Shown: one piece after another, positions 9,618-18,699 of the stretch
Position numbering within the stretch: the first letter of the stretch is position 1
Layout of the letters: the number at the start of each line of letters is the position of its first letter
Assembly (NCBI RefSeq): GCF_019720915.1
Contig: NZ_JAHKSI010000004.1
Location: 62,001-126,000, forward strand
Length of the DNA stretch: 64,000 nt
Origin: Alkalihalobacillus sp. TS-13
Lineage (GTDB): Bacteria > Bacillota > Bacilli > Bacillales > Fictibacillaceae
Reading direction: 5' to 3'
The notes under the pieces: generated by a model
Told to the model about the DNA's origin: nothing
What the model saw: the letters and a program-made list of their open reading frames with translations, nothing else
Databases searched by the model: none
Made by a program: the position numbers and the translations under genes

Positions 9618-10484
9618 ATGAAACGGGTATTAGTTGCAGGTGCCACGGGTTATCTCGGCAGGTATATTGTAACGGCATTAAAGAATCAAGGATTTTACAC
9701 AAAAGTTTTGGTAAGACATCCAAATAAATTGACCCAACCAGGGAAATTCCTAGATCCTCCTATCCCAAATGTTGATGAAGTAACTATTGGTGACATCACA
9801 AAACCAGAAACATTAAAACATATTTGTAATAACATTGACTATGTTTTTTCCTCAGTTGGCATTACAAGGCAAAAAGATGGTTTGACCTTTCATAATGTTG
9901 ATTATCAAGGGAATATCAACTTACTAAAGGAAGCTGAAAGTAGCCAGGTCGATAAATTTATGTATATCCATGTTTGCCTCGACGATGATTTGAAGGAAGC
10001 AGGGCCCTTGATTGAAGCGAAAAAGCGTTTTGTTAAAGCGTTAATAGAGTCAAACGTTGATCATATTATAGTCAGACCTACTGGGTATTTTTCCGACTTA
10101 ACACAGTTCTTGAATATGGCAAAAAAAGGTAGAGTCTACTTGATAGGTGACGGAAGAACGAGAATGAATCCGATTCATGGTGAAGACTTGGCACGATTTT
10201 GTATACAATCGTTCTCCGAGACAAATCAAATTCTTGAAATTGGCGGGCCTGAAATCCTTACATATGAACAAATCATACAACATGCTTTTGATGTATTCAA
10301 CCAGAAGAAAAACATAATACACATTCCAGTTGGCTTACTAAAGCCGGTATCTGTCGGGATAGGATTTTTCAGTAAACATCATTATGGGTTATACCAATTT
10401 TTCATAAACGCGATGACCCATGATGTAATTGCACCAATGTACGGAAACCATAAGATCAAGGATTATTTTAATGCTATTGTTTAA
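9618..10484 (+). CDS. NAD(P)-binding SDR-type (NmrA/YbjT-like) protein
   Basis: The 288-residue protein opens with VLVAGATGYLGRYIV, the GxxGxxG nucleotide-binding motif of atypical short-chain dehydrogenases, and continues with YVFSSVGITRQKDG and HIIVRPTGYFSDL. There is no membrane segment. Such proteins act as NAD(P)H-dependent reductases or as redox-sensing proteins without catalysis; the substrate cannot be inferred. The ATG follows a GGGAGAAGG ribosome binding site. Confidence 0.82.
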   Translation: MKRVLVAGATGYLGRYIVTALKNQGFYTKVLVRHPNKLTQPGKFLDPPIPNVDEVTIGDITKPETLKHICNNIDYVFSSVGITRQKDGLTFHNVDYQGNINLLKEAESSQVDKFMYIHVCLDDDLKEAGPLIEAKKRFVKALIESNVDHIIVRPTGYFSDLTQFLNMAKKGRVYLIGDGRTRMNPIHGEDLARFCIQSFSETNQILEIGGPEILTYEQIIQHAFDVFNQKKNIIHIPVGLLKPVSVGIGFFSKHHYGLYQFFINAMTHDVIAPMYGNHKIKDYFNAIV

Positions 10485-10992
10485 TTGAAAGCCCACTACT
10501 GTAACTATCATGACTATTTGTGAAGGAATGGATGAATCTTCAGTGGTAATATAGTTGCTAGTTTCTATGTGATGTAATGCAGAAACATTTTAGTCAATGC
10601 ATTAGAAGAGCAAGTGCCAGATCTTTGGGATGAAATACAAAATAATCTATCCTAGCTAGTGTAAATTTTAATTTAAAAAATAGGCAACGCTTTTTTCAAA
10701 ACCAAACAACTAATGTTATAATCTTGAATCCTCGGAAAAAGCATTAAAAATTAGATCACAACATTAAACCGAAAATGCGTAGTCAGAGTCCAAAAGCTCT
10801 ATCGAACGTTCAATAATGAGTATTAGCACGTGATTACGTATTCAATCATAGATAAACAAGCTGGTTTTTACGGAAAACCGGGTATATACTTACAGTTTTG
10901 TAAGAGGGAGGGGGAGTCCCCCTTCAACTCGATTAAAATTTATCGAGTTCCGTCCTTTTATTGTACCCTTTGAACAAGACCCTTTGTCCTTT
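10485..10992. other. Intergenic region with two hairpins
   Basis: No intact gene is present. Two compact inverted repeats lie close together near 10905-10955: GGGGGA against TCCCCC, and a perfect 8-bp stem AACTCGAT/ATCGAGTT. They may be a terminator for a minus-strand transcript, or remnants flanking the decayed spore-protein gene just downstream. Confidence 0.35.
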
Positions 10993-11100
10993 CCATTTAA
11001 AGATCCGTTTTGACGAGATACCGTGTCGGGTCCACGTTGTACCCCGATACTCTAGTCATTTCACTTAGCCGCTTGATCACCTTGATCAATCAATTTGTTG
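10993..11100 (-). pseudogene. Fragment of an alpha/beta-type small acid-soluble spore protein
   Basis: On the minus strand one frame reads GVQRGPDTVSRQNGSLNG. It closely matches [18 protein letters not shown] in the intact spore protein gene at 50.9 kb. An in-frame stop lies upstream and no start codon or C-terminal half remains, so this is a degraded copy. Confidence 0.55.
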
Positions 11101-11105
11101 TGGAT

Positions 11106-11389
11106 GTGGAAGTAATTGGGACAAGCAATGAATGGGAAAGAGGCTTTGGATTTGATAAAAAAATTAAATCCCGATGTTTTTTAACAGATATTGAAATGCC
11201 TATTTACGTGGACTAGAAGTCGCAGAAAAGCTAAAAAGCAGTTTAATTCAGGGGTAGAGTTATCATCCTAACTACATTTGCTCGCCCTGGCTATTTTGAA
11301 AGGGCTGTAAATGTTGGTGTCTATGGACATTTGTTGAAGAATGGCTCGCCGATTGAAGAATTGTCTGATTATACGGAAGGTTGTCCAAT
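11106..11389 (+). pseudogene. Decayed second copy of the DesR-like response regulator
   Basis: The nucleotide sequence follows 7111-7390 of the intact regulator closely (for example GACAAGCAATGAATGG, AACAGATAT and CTCGCCCTGGCTATTTTGAA are all kept) but carries several single-base indels that break the frame. It covers the receiver domain only; the LuxR-type DNA-binding domain is missing. It ends just before the secreted hydrolase gene. Confidence 0.8.
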
Positions 11390-11455
11390 GGAAACTATCT
11401 TTTTAAGCATTTTATAATTCTCTAAATGCAACCGCTTTCGAAGGAGGGAAAAAGA

Positions 11456-12508
11456 TTGAAGATAATTCGTTTGCTTGTGACACTTAGTAGTAGCGTTCTA
11501 CTTACCTCGCTGCTCTTTCAACCATCTTTTGTATCCTATGCTGATTCACTTGAAGGGAAAAAGTGTAGTACTTACAAAATTCCTGTGTCCTTAGCCCCGG
11601 ATTTGCCTAAAGAATACAATGTTGTAGGGAAGCTTTGTAGTAAGGAATCATTGGAAGGGAAAACACTACAAGTCCTCGTTCATGGCTTTACGATGGGAAA
11701 ATCTTATTGGGATTTACCCTATCAACCAGAAAAATATTCATACGTGAACAGACAGATTCAAGCTGGCTATGTCACGTTTAGTCTCGATCGTATCGGTGTC
11801 GGTGAAAGTGATCATCCACCAGGATCTAAAATAACTGTTGACAGCAATGCTTATGTGGTACAACAAGTGATTGAACAGCTTCGTTCTGGAATGGGTGGCG
11901 TGAAATTTTCCAAATTGATATTAGTTGGTCATTCACTAGGTTCCATTATTTCGGTTGCTGTTGCGAAGAATGTGGATGTCGATGGCTTGATTCTCACAGG
12001 CATGCTCCATGATATGGATCCTGAAACGGTTGAATATGAAGTTTCTCATTCACAACCAGCGAATCTTGATCCCAAATTTAAGGATGAAAACTTGCCACCA
12101 GACTATCTTTCGATCCAATATCCAGCACGAAAAAAGCTTTTTTTCTATAATGCTGATCCCGCTTTACTCGAGTTGGATGATAAGGAACTACGACAAACAG
12201 GAACCACAGGTGAATTATCTACATTTGGAGAATATAACGATCCTAATTTTGCACAAGGTATTGATACTCCCATCTTCTTGGTTGTGGGAGATAAAGATCC
12301 TTTGCTTTGTAATGAACAATTACCTTGCACTGATGGTGCGACCATTGTCAATCGCGAAAAAGAATATTTCTCCAATCCAGATACGTTACTAGAAGGATAT
12401 GTTGTGAAAAACGCGAGCCATAACCTTACCTACGAACGTAACGCTCCTGATTTTTTTCAAGCAGTCCTAGATTGGGTGAATCGCAAAGTAGGACCGAAAG
12501 TTAAATGA
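11456..12508 (+). CDS. Secreted alpha/beta hydrolase
   Basis: Translation most likely begins at the TTG at 11456, which follows AAGGAGGG, rather than an ATG ten codons upstream. The product then starts with a clean signal peptide (KIIRLLVTL... ending at SYA). The mature domain has the nucleophile elbow LVGHSLGS, an acid segment VVGDKDPLLC and a late His in NASHNLTYE, completing a Ser-Asp-His triad. It is likely an extracellular esterase or lipase-like enzyme. A paralogue lies at 26.8-27.9 kb on the other strand. The substrate is unknown. Confidence 0.85.
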   Translation: MKIIRLLVTLSSSVLLTSLLFQPSFVSYADSLEGKKCSTYKIPVSLAPDLPKEYNVVGKLCSKESLEGKTLQVLVHGFTMGKSYWDLPYQPEKYSYVNRQIQAGYVTFSLDRIGVGESDHPPGSKITVDSNAYVVQQVIEQLRSGMGGVKFSKLILVGHSLGSIISVAVAKNVDVDGLILTGMLHDMDPETVEYEVSHSQPANLDPKFKDENLPPDYLSIQYPARKKLFFYNADPALLELDDKELRQTGTTGELSTFGEYNDPNFAQGIDTPIFLVVGDKDPLLCNEQLPCTDGATIVNREKEYFSNPDTLLEGYVVKNASHNLTYERNAPDFFQAVLDWVNRKVGPKVK

Positions 12509-12529
12509 TCCATTAACAAAGAACAGCTC

Positions 12530-12946
12530 TCATCCCAATGAAAAACCCCCTGTTATATGTTGTTGATGCATAAGCAGTAAACTACGAAGCATATCACAAG
12601 GATTGCGTGGTTTCCTTCCTTGAGGGTTCGAGGAATACCGATGTTTAAGCAGGTTTGCGGTTTCGGTTAGATCCATTAATGAACACCAGACGATGGGTTC
12701 GAAGTAGAAGTCCCTTAAGAAGGTTTTGTCCTTGAAGTGGATTGTTGATTGTTCAACGACAAAGTGAAGATAAGATTGGTAAGAACGAACGTTTTGAAGC
12801 ATTGAATTTCCCCCATTTCGAGTAATTTTTAGGTCTTCAACTCGATTTTTGGGGGATGTTAATTTGTCAAGAGGAAAATTTGTTCGCATCCCTGTTTTGA
12901 GGGTGAAACGATAAAAAAGCCCTAGTCGAAAGACTAGAGCAATCAA
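12530..12946 (-). pseudogene. Transposase N-terminal fragment
   Basis: The frame encodes DLTETANLLKHRYSSNPQGRKPRNP followed by DMLRSLLLMHQ, the usual N-terminal pattern of several DDE transposases in which a GRKPR/PP segment leads into a MLRxLLL helix. The rest of the transposase is missing, and no inverted terminal repeats were seen. The exact IS family is not certain. The first 40 or so residues probably read into flanking sequence. Confidence 0.55.
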
Positions 12947-12985
12947 GGGAAGAGACTATTATATAATGAAAGAGGTGATAATTGG

Positions 12986-14671
12986 ATGCTGAAACGATTC
13001 ATTCCTTTCATGATCGTTGGTTTATTGATGTTATTGTTTCCAGCGCAAGCGCTAGCGGTGGAGTATTCGATCACTCGCACCCAAATCGACGCATTTTTGC
13101 AAGAAAATGGAAACGTAAAAGTTAAAGAAACGCACACATACTTGTTTGAAGGAGATTTTAACGGAATCACAAGAGAACTGATTCCAAAAGAAGGAACGAA
13201 AATAACCGGGTTCAAGGCATCTGAAGATGGAAAATCCTTAAAGGTTGAAAAGGAAGATCATCTTTATAAAGTCCACCGGAAGGGCGAAGACGAAACGGTC
13301 ACGGTCAACCTCAATTACATAATCAGGGATGGCGTCGATGTCTACTCGGATGTTGCAGAGTTCTATTGGCCGTTCTTTGATCAAAGCAATGAGTCCACCT
13401 ATGAAAACCTAACCGTAACCGTCCACCCTCCATCAGGAACGGACGATGTCATCGCATTCGGCTATGATGAAGCCTACAATACAGAAACGATTCAATCAGA
13501 TGGAACAGTTGTTTTTCATTTCGGCGAGGTTCCTGACAATACGAAGGGGAATATCCGAGTTGCAGTTGATCTGCAGCTCTTTCCAACTGCAACCGCTTCT
13601 GAAAAAACGATGAAGGACGAAATTCTCAAGGCGGAACAGGAGCTGCACGAACAGGTGACAGCAAGAGAAGATAGGCGTGAATTGCTTTCAACGATTGCGA
13701 TGATTGGGATTCCTGGCTTTACCGTCGTCTTGCTTTTACTCGTTTTTCTATACTGGAAAAAAAGCCTCGACCTCAAGCGAGCGGTTGAACGGGAAGCCGA
13801 TCTTTCCTGCAATGTTCCGAAGCAGCGCATGAGCCTGCCGGCAACCATCTATTTCACCTACTATAAACAGCTCCGATCAGAAGCATTGTCGGCGGCATTG
13901 CTTGATTTGGTGCGAAAAGAATTCGTTGAACAGGTTTCTGACGAACGTTTCCGTGTCGTCGATCGAAAGAACGCATTGAATCATGAAACAATCTTGATCG
14001 AATGGCTGTTTGATGAAATCGGCAGCAATGGAGCGTTCAGCTTGGATGATTTGACCCGATACGCGAAACAAAAGAAAAACCATGAAAAATACCGTTATTA
14101 CCAGGCCAAATGGCGTGAAGCAGTCGGAAAAGAAGTGAAGGGACATGACTTATATGGAAAAACAGCGAAGCATCGCTGGATCGTCGGCTTATCATGCATC
14201 CTACTGTTGCCGTTCCTGATTTTATTCCCGATGTATGGACTGTTTCTATCGTTCATCATCACCCTGGTTCTGCTTGTCTCTGTATTCATCTACATCATTG
14301 GCTATAACCCGAAGACATGGGAAGGCGCATTGATTTCATTTGAATGGAAAGCCTTCTCGGAAAGGCTCAAGCGCCTGAATGCAGAAGACTGGAAGGGATG
14401 GACAGAGGAAGAACGGACGCGTACCTTCATCTACGGCTTAGGAACGAAAAATGAAAGCATGATGGAGAAAAATGAAGAGTTTACGAAAGCCTTCTACAAC
14501 CCGAAGGCGAGTCACTCCGAGGCAGCTTACTCTACAACGGATCTCACAACAATGCTCCTATTGTCTTCTACTATTACATCCGGTTTCGAATCCGCTGACA
14601 AATCGGCAGGAGCAGGAGCAGCAGCAAGCAGCTCCACCAGTTCAGGAGGAGGCGGTTCAGGAGCCTTTTAG
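12986..14671 (+). CDS. DUF2207 domain membrane protein
   Basis: The 561-residue protein starts with a signal peptide (FIPFMIVGLLMLLFPAQALA). An extracytoplasmic domain with EYSITRTQIDAFLQENGNV and a FxGxxNGITREL-like pattern follows, typical of DUF2207. There is then one transmembrane helix (about residues 234-252), a cytoplasmic part, two more helices (about 395-440) and a Gly/Ser-rich tail SSGGGGSGAF, also typical of this family. The function is unknown; members are anchored surface proteins. The ATG follows AAAGAGGTGAT. The gene is visibly more GC-rich than its surroundings. Confidence 0.88.
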   Translation: MLKRFIPFMIVGLLMLLFPAQALAVEYSITRTQIDAFLQENGNVKVKETHTYLFEGDFNGITRELIPKEGTKITGFKASEDGKSLKVEKEDHLYKVHRKGEDETVTVNLNYIIRDGVDVYSDVAEFYWPFFDQSNESTYENLTVTVHPPSGTDDVIAFGYDEAYNTETIQSDGTVVFHFGEVPDNTKGNIRVAVDLQLFPTATASEKTMKDEILKAEQELHEQVTAREDRRELLSTIAMIGIPGFTVVLLLLVFLYWKKSLDLKRAVEREADLSCNVPKQRMSLPATIYFTYYKQLRSEALSAALLDLVRKEFVEQVSDERFRVVDRKNALNHETILIEWLFDEIGSNGAFSLDDLTRYAKQKKNHEKYRYYQAKWREAVGKEVKGHDLYGKTAKHRWIVGLSCILLLPFLILFPMYGLFLSFIITLVLLVSVFIYIIGYNPKTWEGALISFEWKAFSERLKRLNAEDWKGWTEEERTRTFIYGLGTKNESMMEKNEEFTKAFYNPKASHSEAAYSTTDLTTMLLLSSTITSGFESADKSAGAGAAASSSTSSGGGGSGAF

Positions 14672-14778
14672 AAACATACAGAAAGACGCAAACCCGAAAA
14701 GAGGGCACTGCAAAAGTGGTGGTTTTCGAAAAACGTATGATTTTAGGGGGTACAAAAATGTCTCCCAGTATGCCAAAC

Positions 14779-14816
14779 AAGCCTTAGAAACGATTCTGAA
14801 GGCTCGTTTTTCTTTG
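14779..14816 (+). terminator. Terminator downstream of the DUF2207 gene
   Basis: AGCCTT and AAGGCT pair across a 13-base loop and are followed by CGTTTTTCTTT. It lies about 100 bases after the stop codon. Confidence 0.65.
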
Positions 14817-15034
14817 ACCATTTTTTGTTTATAAAAATTTGTATTTTTGCAGTAGCTTCGAAAATGGACTGCGTCTTTTTTCTATCACTTGAAGAAAGAA
14901 TAAAATCCTTTCTTCATCTAACACTTTTTTACCAATAATAACCCGATAATAGTATGATAGATTCATTGTAGCTAACTAGAGTTCGGGGGAATCATAAGGT
15001 GGGAAAGTGGAAAGTGTATAACGAAATCAATCAA

Positions 15035-15345
15035 TTGGTCTGCTTATCCGGACGAGGCGACAATGATATTAGATTAAACTGGTTTAGAAGAGAGTGAGTG
15101 AACATACGTAAAACCAGCTCAAATACACTATTTAGGGTAGAAGAACTAATCCAAAAAAGTTGAATTAGAGCTACTTTAATGTTTTTTCAAAAGAAGTCTC
15201 CCTCTTGAGGGGAGAGACCGAATAGATCATGTTTTATATATTTATATTTATATTTGAACCCTTTATAAACAATTTAAATTTCACGTACCGTACTAAACTA
15301 TAATTTATATAAGATCCTGTCCGAAAACGGATTCCCCTCTCCAAA
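15035..15345 (+). repeat. Inverted duplicate of the trpB 3' end and downstream region
   Basis: This segment is a near-identical reverse complement of about 28250-28550. It carries the last 20 or so codons of trpB (LSGRGDNDIRLNWFRRE, stop at 15095-15097), the hairpin downstream and the beginning of the next gene remnant (GGATTCCCCTCT). A few indels separate the copies. The upstream trpB body is absent here. The two copies are 13 kb apart in opposite orientation. Confidence 0.85.
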
Positions 15346-15403
15346 ATAAAAAATCACAAGTATTTAATGGGGACCACCTGTAATTTAATCTAAAATTAAG
15401 AGT

Positions 15404-15664
15404 TCACTGTATAACTTTTGTTTGATGAGAATCAGTCGATTTTAACAACTTTTTAAGAAAAATCTTATCCTCCATTGAATGTTCGCCTTCTACCACAATC
15501 ATAAGATACCGACAGTGAAGACTTATCAGAAAAGAAACTAAGCTTGGCAGTCGTTCGACCTTACAACTTTTATCTTTTGCATAAATATAAATGTTACTGG
15601 AACAGTTTTCGCAGAACTTGTAAAATTCCAATACATTCAAAAGACGGAAACAATCGGATGACAT
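15404..15664 (-). CDS. HPr-like small protein (divergent)
   Basis: The 86-residue frame has the length and secondary-structure pattern of HPr phosphocarrier proteins. The segment SNIYIYAKDKSCKVERLPSL then LMIVVEGEHSMEDKIFLKKLL corresponds to the strand-helix and EGEDE-type region of the family. The usual active-site histidine near residue 15 is not in a recognisable NRxGLHARP context, and the N-terminus is Cys-rich and unusual. It may be a regulatory HPr paralogue or a decayed gene. No ribosome binding site of good quality was seen. Confidence 0.35.
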   Translation of the reverse strand: MSSDCFRLLNVLEFYKFCENCSSNIYIYAKDKSCKVERLPSLVSFLISLHCRYLMIVVEGEHSMEDKIFLKKLLKSTDSHQTKVIQ

Positions 15665-16465
15665 AATAAAAATTAAACATTTTGTTCTAATTTTAACTTA
15701 ATTTATAAGATCCTCGAAAAAAGAAGTGGTGAACCATTAGTGATTTGTGGTTCATTAGTGAAGGGTTAATATAAATCATTATTTTTTTGTCTTTTAAGTG
15801 TGGTAAGGTCATTTGTAAATTGGGAAATTGCGAATTATTAAAACAAAAATAAGGAAGGGGAGAGGAGTCAGAAGGTTTTAGAGGGAGTTAATTCATCAAC
15901 ATAAGGACGTAGACCGATGGCCAAGTGGATTTACCTTAGCTATTTCTATAGGGCTAGGTACGTTGCAACTTTATCGGTCTTGCAAGATCATGTGGCTATT
16001 CAATTTTTAGGAGCAGAGGTCATCGCTGAATATAACCTGCGTATCGGTGTGGTATCGAGTTCTTTTGTGATAGCTATCTCAATGGTGTGTGCATTGGATA
16101 CAGTATTGTACAAAAGACAAACATGAATAAAAATTCAGCTTATTTTTCGGGGAGGGAACGTAGAATTTAGTGTTTGTATTGTTTAATGTTTTTACCAGGA
16201 GGATTGGGAACGAGACATTTTAAAAGGGGTAAAGGTAGCATCCGACAATTTTGCCGCCATTTCCCCCTAAAAGTCATTTTTATTAACATGACCAGGGCAA
16301 AAATTTTTCAATATGTTACATTCTGTCTACTCCTTCATATTCCTTCATTATTTTATAAAACGTGTTTTTCTTCAGTTCTAACATTTCCATAAACATAACG
16401 CCTGTTATGTTTCCGTTTCTCCATTTTGAATGGTTCTCTTCTATTATTTGACGTTGTTTCTTGCT
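15665..16465. other. Intergenic region with degenerate coding traces
   Basis: Several GGAGG-like sequences occur near 15855-15885, and a 69-codon frame (15917-16126) has hydrophobic stretches, but none of it resembles a known family. This appears to be degraded sequence between the inverted trpB repeat and the small fragment at 16466. Confidence 0.3.
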
Positions 16466-16585
16466 ATGAAGCGTTTGGGTGGGCAAGAAGAACGAGCGAA
16501 GCGAATAGATGACTATATTTCAGCAAGACGGGAGGTTGCTACTTCAAAAAAGAAATCATGGTGGAGCAAACTCTTTTCATCATAA
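16466..16585 (+). CDS. C-terminal remnant of a small basic protein
   Basis: A 39-codon frame reads MKRLGGQEERAKRIDDYIS and ends KKKSWWSKLFSS immediately before a strong terminator. The composition is clearly protein-like and the terminator placement supports a real gene end. There is no ribosome binding site before the ATG, and the upstream sequence does not continue the frame convincingly, so this is probably the tail of a truncated membrane-associated protein. Confidence 0.4.
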   Translation: MKRLGGQEERAKRIDDYISARREVATSKKKSWWSKLFSS

Positions 16586-16624
16586 AATAGACTACCCTTT
16601 CAAATTGAAAGGGTAGTCTATTTT
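16585..16624. terminator. Strong bidirectional terminator
   Basis: A long perfect inverted repeat (AGACTACCCTTTCA paired with TGAAAGGGTAGTCT) is flanked by A-rich and T-rich ends, so it can terminate transcripts from both sides. Confidence 0.85.
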
Positions 16625-16696
16625 ATGAAACTATGACTTGCTTTCTTAAGAACTGATGAAAATTACTATCATAGTACAGCAATGACTGATGTAGTG

Positions 16697-16870
16697 CTAT
16701 TTCTTATTGTCTTTATTACTCATAAATAATCCGATTACTACTCCAAGCGTCATACCTATTGTAACTCCAAAGCCTGTATTATCCATCAGTGCCCCAAAAG
16801 AGATTCCAAATGCTACACCTAAACACAATCCGATACCTAGTTTGCCTGTTTCTTTTTTCTTATCAGACAA
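16697..16870 (-). CDS. Small glycine-zipper membrane protein
   Basis: Translation probably begins at the TTG at 16870, which follows AAAGGAGTGG. It gives a 57-residue protein with a basic start (SDKKKETGK) and two helices full of small residues (GIGLCLGVAFGISFGALM and GVTIGMTLGVVIGLFM), ending SNKDNKK. This glycine-zipper pattern suggests packing or oligomerisation in the membrane. A relative of similar design lies at 30153-30308. The function is unknown. Confidence 0.55.
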   Translation of the reverse strand: MSDKKKETGKLGIGLCLGVAFGISFGALMDNTGFGVTIGMTLGVVIGLFMSNKDNKK

Positions 16871-17155
16871 GGAACCACTCCTTTTGTAGGTTCTTCCAAT
16901 TATTATGTTTATACGTATCATCTATTTTTAAGTTTCAGTAATTATCCCTTTTTTTAAAGATATCCTTCAATCTTAATAGAAATATTGATAGAAGAACGGG
17001 ATATATTGGTTCCGAGAAGATCATCTTACCTAAACTTTTTATTACAAATTTATGTATTTTTACTTAGCGCGTTTTTTCTAAATATGGCTACTCCAAACAA
17101 TAACAATGGTAGGAATAGGCCCATCGTAAAGGCATAAGGGATCCAAACGGTCGTT

Positions 17156-17338
17156 TCAAATGTTTGCATATAGGCATAGTAACCGGGTAGCTGTCATCAA
17201 GCCTTCTAGATTTTCTTCAACATGTTTAAATCCACTTCTCGTTTCTGAAGAAAGATTATCCATTTTTTCTTCAAGACGGGCTTGACCTTGTTTTAATAAT
17301 TCTAGATATTCAAGGATAGCGTCTAGTTTTTTCTCCAT
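17156..17338 (-). pseudogene. N-terminal fragment of a small coiled-coil protein
   Basis: The frame starts MEKKLDAILEYLELLKQGQA and continues as a heptad-rich coiled coil to about residue 48, then loses its pattern. It resembles the intact 81-residue coiled-coil protein at 50266-50511 in start and design. The start has a GGAGGAAAA ribosome binding site. The C-terminal end appears frameshifted or cut, and a group II intron remnant begins on the other strand 16 bases away. Confidence 0.5.
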
Positions 17339-17353
17339 TATTTTTTCCTCCGA

Positions 17354-18037
17354 GTGCGCTTTAATAGTTTTGTATTAGGAATTCACAACTACTTCAACCG
17401 AGCGACGCATGTTAACCTAGAGTTCTCACGTCTTGCCTTTGATTTAAAACCATTCTTGTATAGCCGCCTTCAACAGATTGGCACAGAGGAACATCCTTTT
17501 AATCCTCCACCTATGTATAAAAAGCTTTTCAGCTTAGGGACGAAAACCATCAGAATAAGAGATACGTATCTTTTTCCTATCGGTAATGTAACGACTGTCA
17601 ACGCGTTGAACTTCAGCCCAAAGCTTACGCTTTACACTTATGAAGGTAGAGAGAGCCTATTTAAAAAACTTCGACCAGATATACAAAAAGAAGTCAGTCT
17701 TTTGATGAAGGCAACACTGCCCAATCGAAGTGTGGAATACTTGGATAATCGGATTAGCCGATACAGTATGAAGATGGGGAAATGTGAGATTACTGGCCAG
17801 TATTTGTTCGCCTATAATGTCCATTATATCCCGAAACATCTCGGAGGAAGCGACCAGTTTCATAATCTTCGCATTCTCCATGAAGATGTTCACCGATTAA
17901 TTCATATGAAGGATGATGAAAGGATTAACCTTTTCCTCAATAAGTTGGGATTAAATCAACCGATGCTAAACAAGATTAATCAATACCGTAAGGTATGTAA
18001 ATTGGATAGCATTGAACCATCCCGTCTCGAAGGGTAA
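17354..18037 (+). pseudogene. ltrA: Group II intron reverse transcriptase/maturase, C-terminal part
   Basis: The 227-residue frame corresponds to the end of a group II intron-encoded protein. The maturase segment NSFVLGIHNYFNRATHVNLE comes first, and an HNH endonuclease follows: CEITGQYL, then HYIPKHLGG and NLRILHEDVHRLIH. The reverse transcriptase fingers and palm are missing, so the element cannot reverse-transcribe. RNA structures of the intron 3' end follow directly. Confidence 0.85.
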
Positions 18038-18072
18038 CAAGGAACTTATAATCTAGTACATATTGTTAGATG

Positions 18073-18150
18073 GAGCGCCGAATTCTGGGAAACTAGCACT
18101 CCGTACGGAGCAGGGGAAAAGCCCGAGATAACTTCAAACGCTTACCTATT
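18073..18150 (+). ncRNA. Group II intron domain V/VI remnant
   Basis: The sequence GAGCGCCGAATTC, then GGGAAACTAGCAC, then CCGTACGGAGC has the shape of domain V, the catalytic hairpin ending in GTACGG. It is followed by a GGGG-rich domain VI-like helix and a likely 3' end near 18150. This fits the upstream maturase remnant. Pairing is imperfect, so the ribozyme is probably decayed. Confidence 0.55.
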
Positions 18151-18186
18151 GCTGACTTAAATAGAATATTCGTCTGTATATAAATG

Positions 18187-18215
18187 AAAAAGAGCTCAAA
18201 ATTCGAGCTCTTTTC
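18187..18215. terminator. Rho-independent terminator
   Basis: AAAAGAGCTC and GAGCTCTTTT pair across AAAATTC, followed by TTTTC on the plus strand. Confidence 0.75.
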
Positions 18216-18310
18216 TTGTGAATTCATATGTGAAAAATGTGTGATTTGCTTGTGATTTTGGCTTCGAATTCTAATCCCAAAACAGAATTCGTTAGTTTAA
18301 AACAGGCTCT

Positions 18311-18676
18311 TTAACGTTTATATTGTTGTAGAAAGGCTTCTAGAATCTTAATCTTTCCAATGTTTGTGATACTATCCGAATCAGTTTCTTCATTATAGAT
18401 ACGGTCATCTTCAGTAAGCATCTCAGACCAGCCTTCAATGCTTAAATTTTCGGCTACACTAAAGAGGATCTGTTTCATGTATAATTGAAAATCATGGTAA
18501 TCTTCACTGGATGCATGTTTAACATCAATGCTATGTATGAGTTTATGTATCGCTTCAATGATTAGGTCCACATCTGTATTTGCCGCTCCTGATAACTGGA
18601 TGTCTAATTTTTCATCCGGATTATTTGGATTCATACTTGTTATTCTCAAATTTCTTGTCTCATTCAAAAGTAACAC
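18311..18676 (-). CDS. Hypothetical 121-residue protein beside the integrase
   Basis: The product is soluble and acidic, with an Asn-rich start (ITSMNPNNPDEKLDIQLSG) and a predicted helical middle (LIIEAIHKLIHSI). It begins 23 bases after the integrase stop on the same strand, with a GGGGGTG ribosome binding site, so the two are probably co-transcribed. This suggests an accessory role in the mobile element. No family was recognised. Confidence 0.6.
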   Translation of the reverse strand: MLLLNETRNLRITSMNPNNPDEKLDIQLSGAANTDVDLIIEAIHKLIHSIDVKHASSEDYHDFQLYMKQILFSVAENLSIEGWSEMLTEDDRIYNEETDSDSITNIGKIKILEAFLQQYKR

Positions 18677-18699
18677 CCCCTTTCAAAATCATTTTATAT

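Noticed and set aside
13516-14289. Minus-strand frames of 63-110 codons within the DUF2207 gene
   Set aside because: These are mirror frames of a strong coding sequence with no start signals.
15917-16126. 69-codon plus-strand frame with hydrophobic stretches
   Set aside because: It has no close ribosome binding site and matches no family pattern; it lies in degraded sequence.
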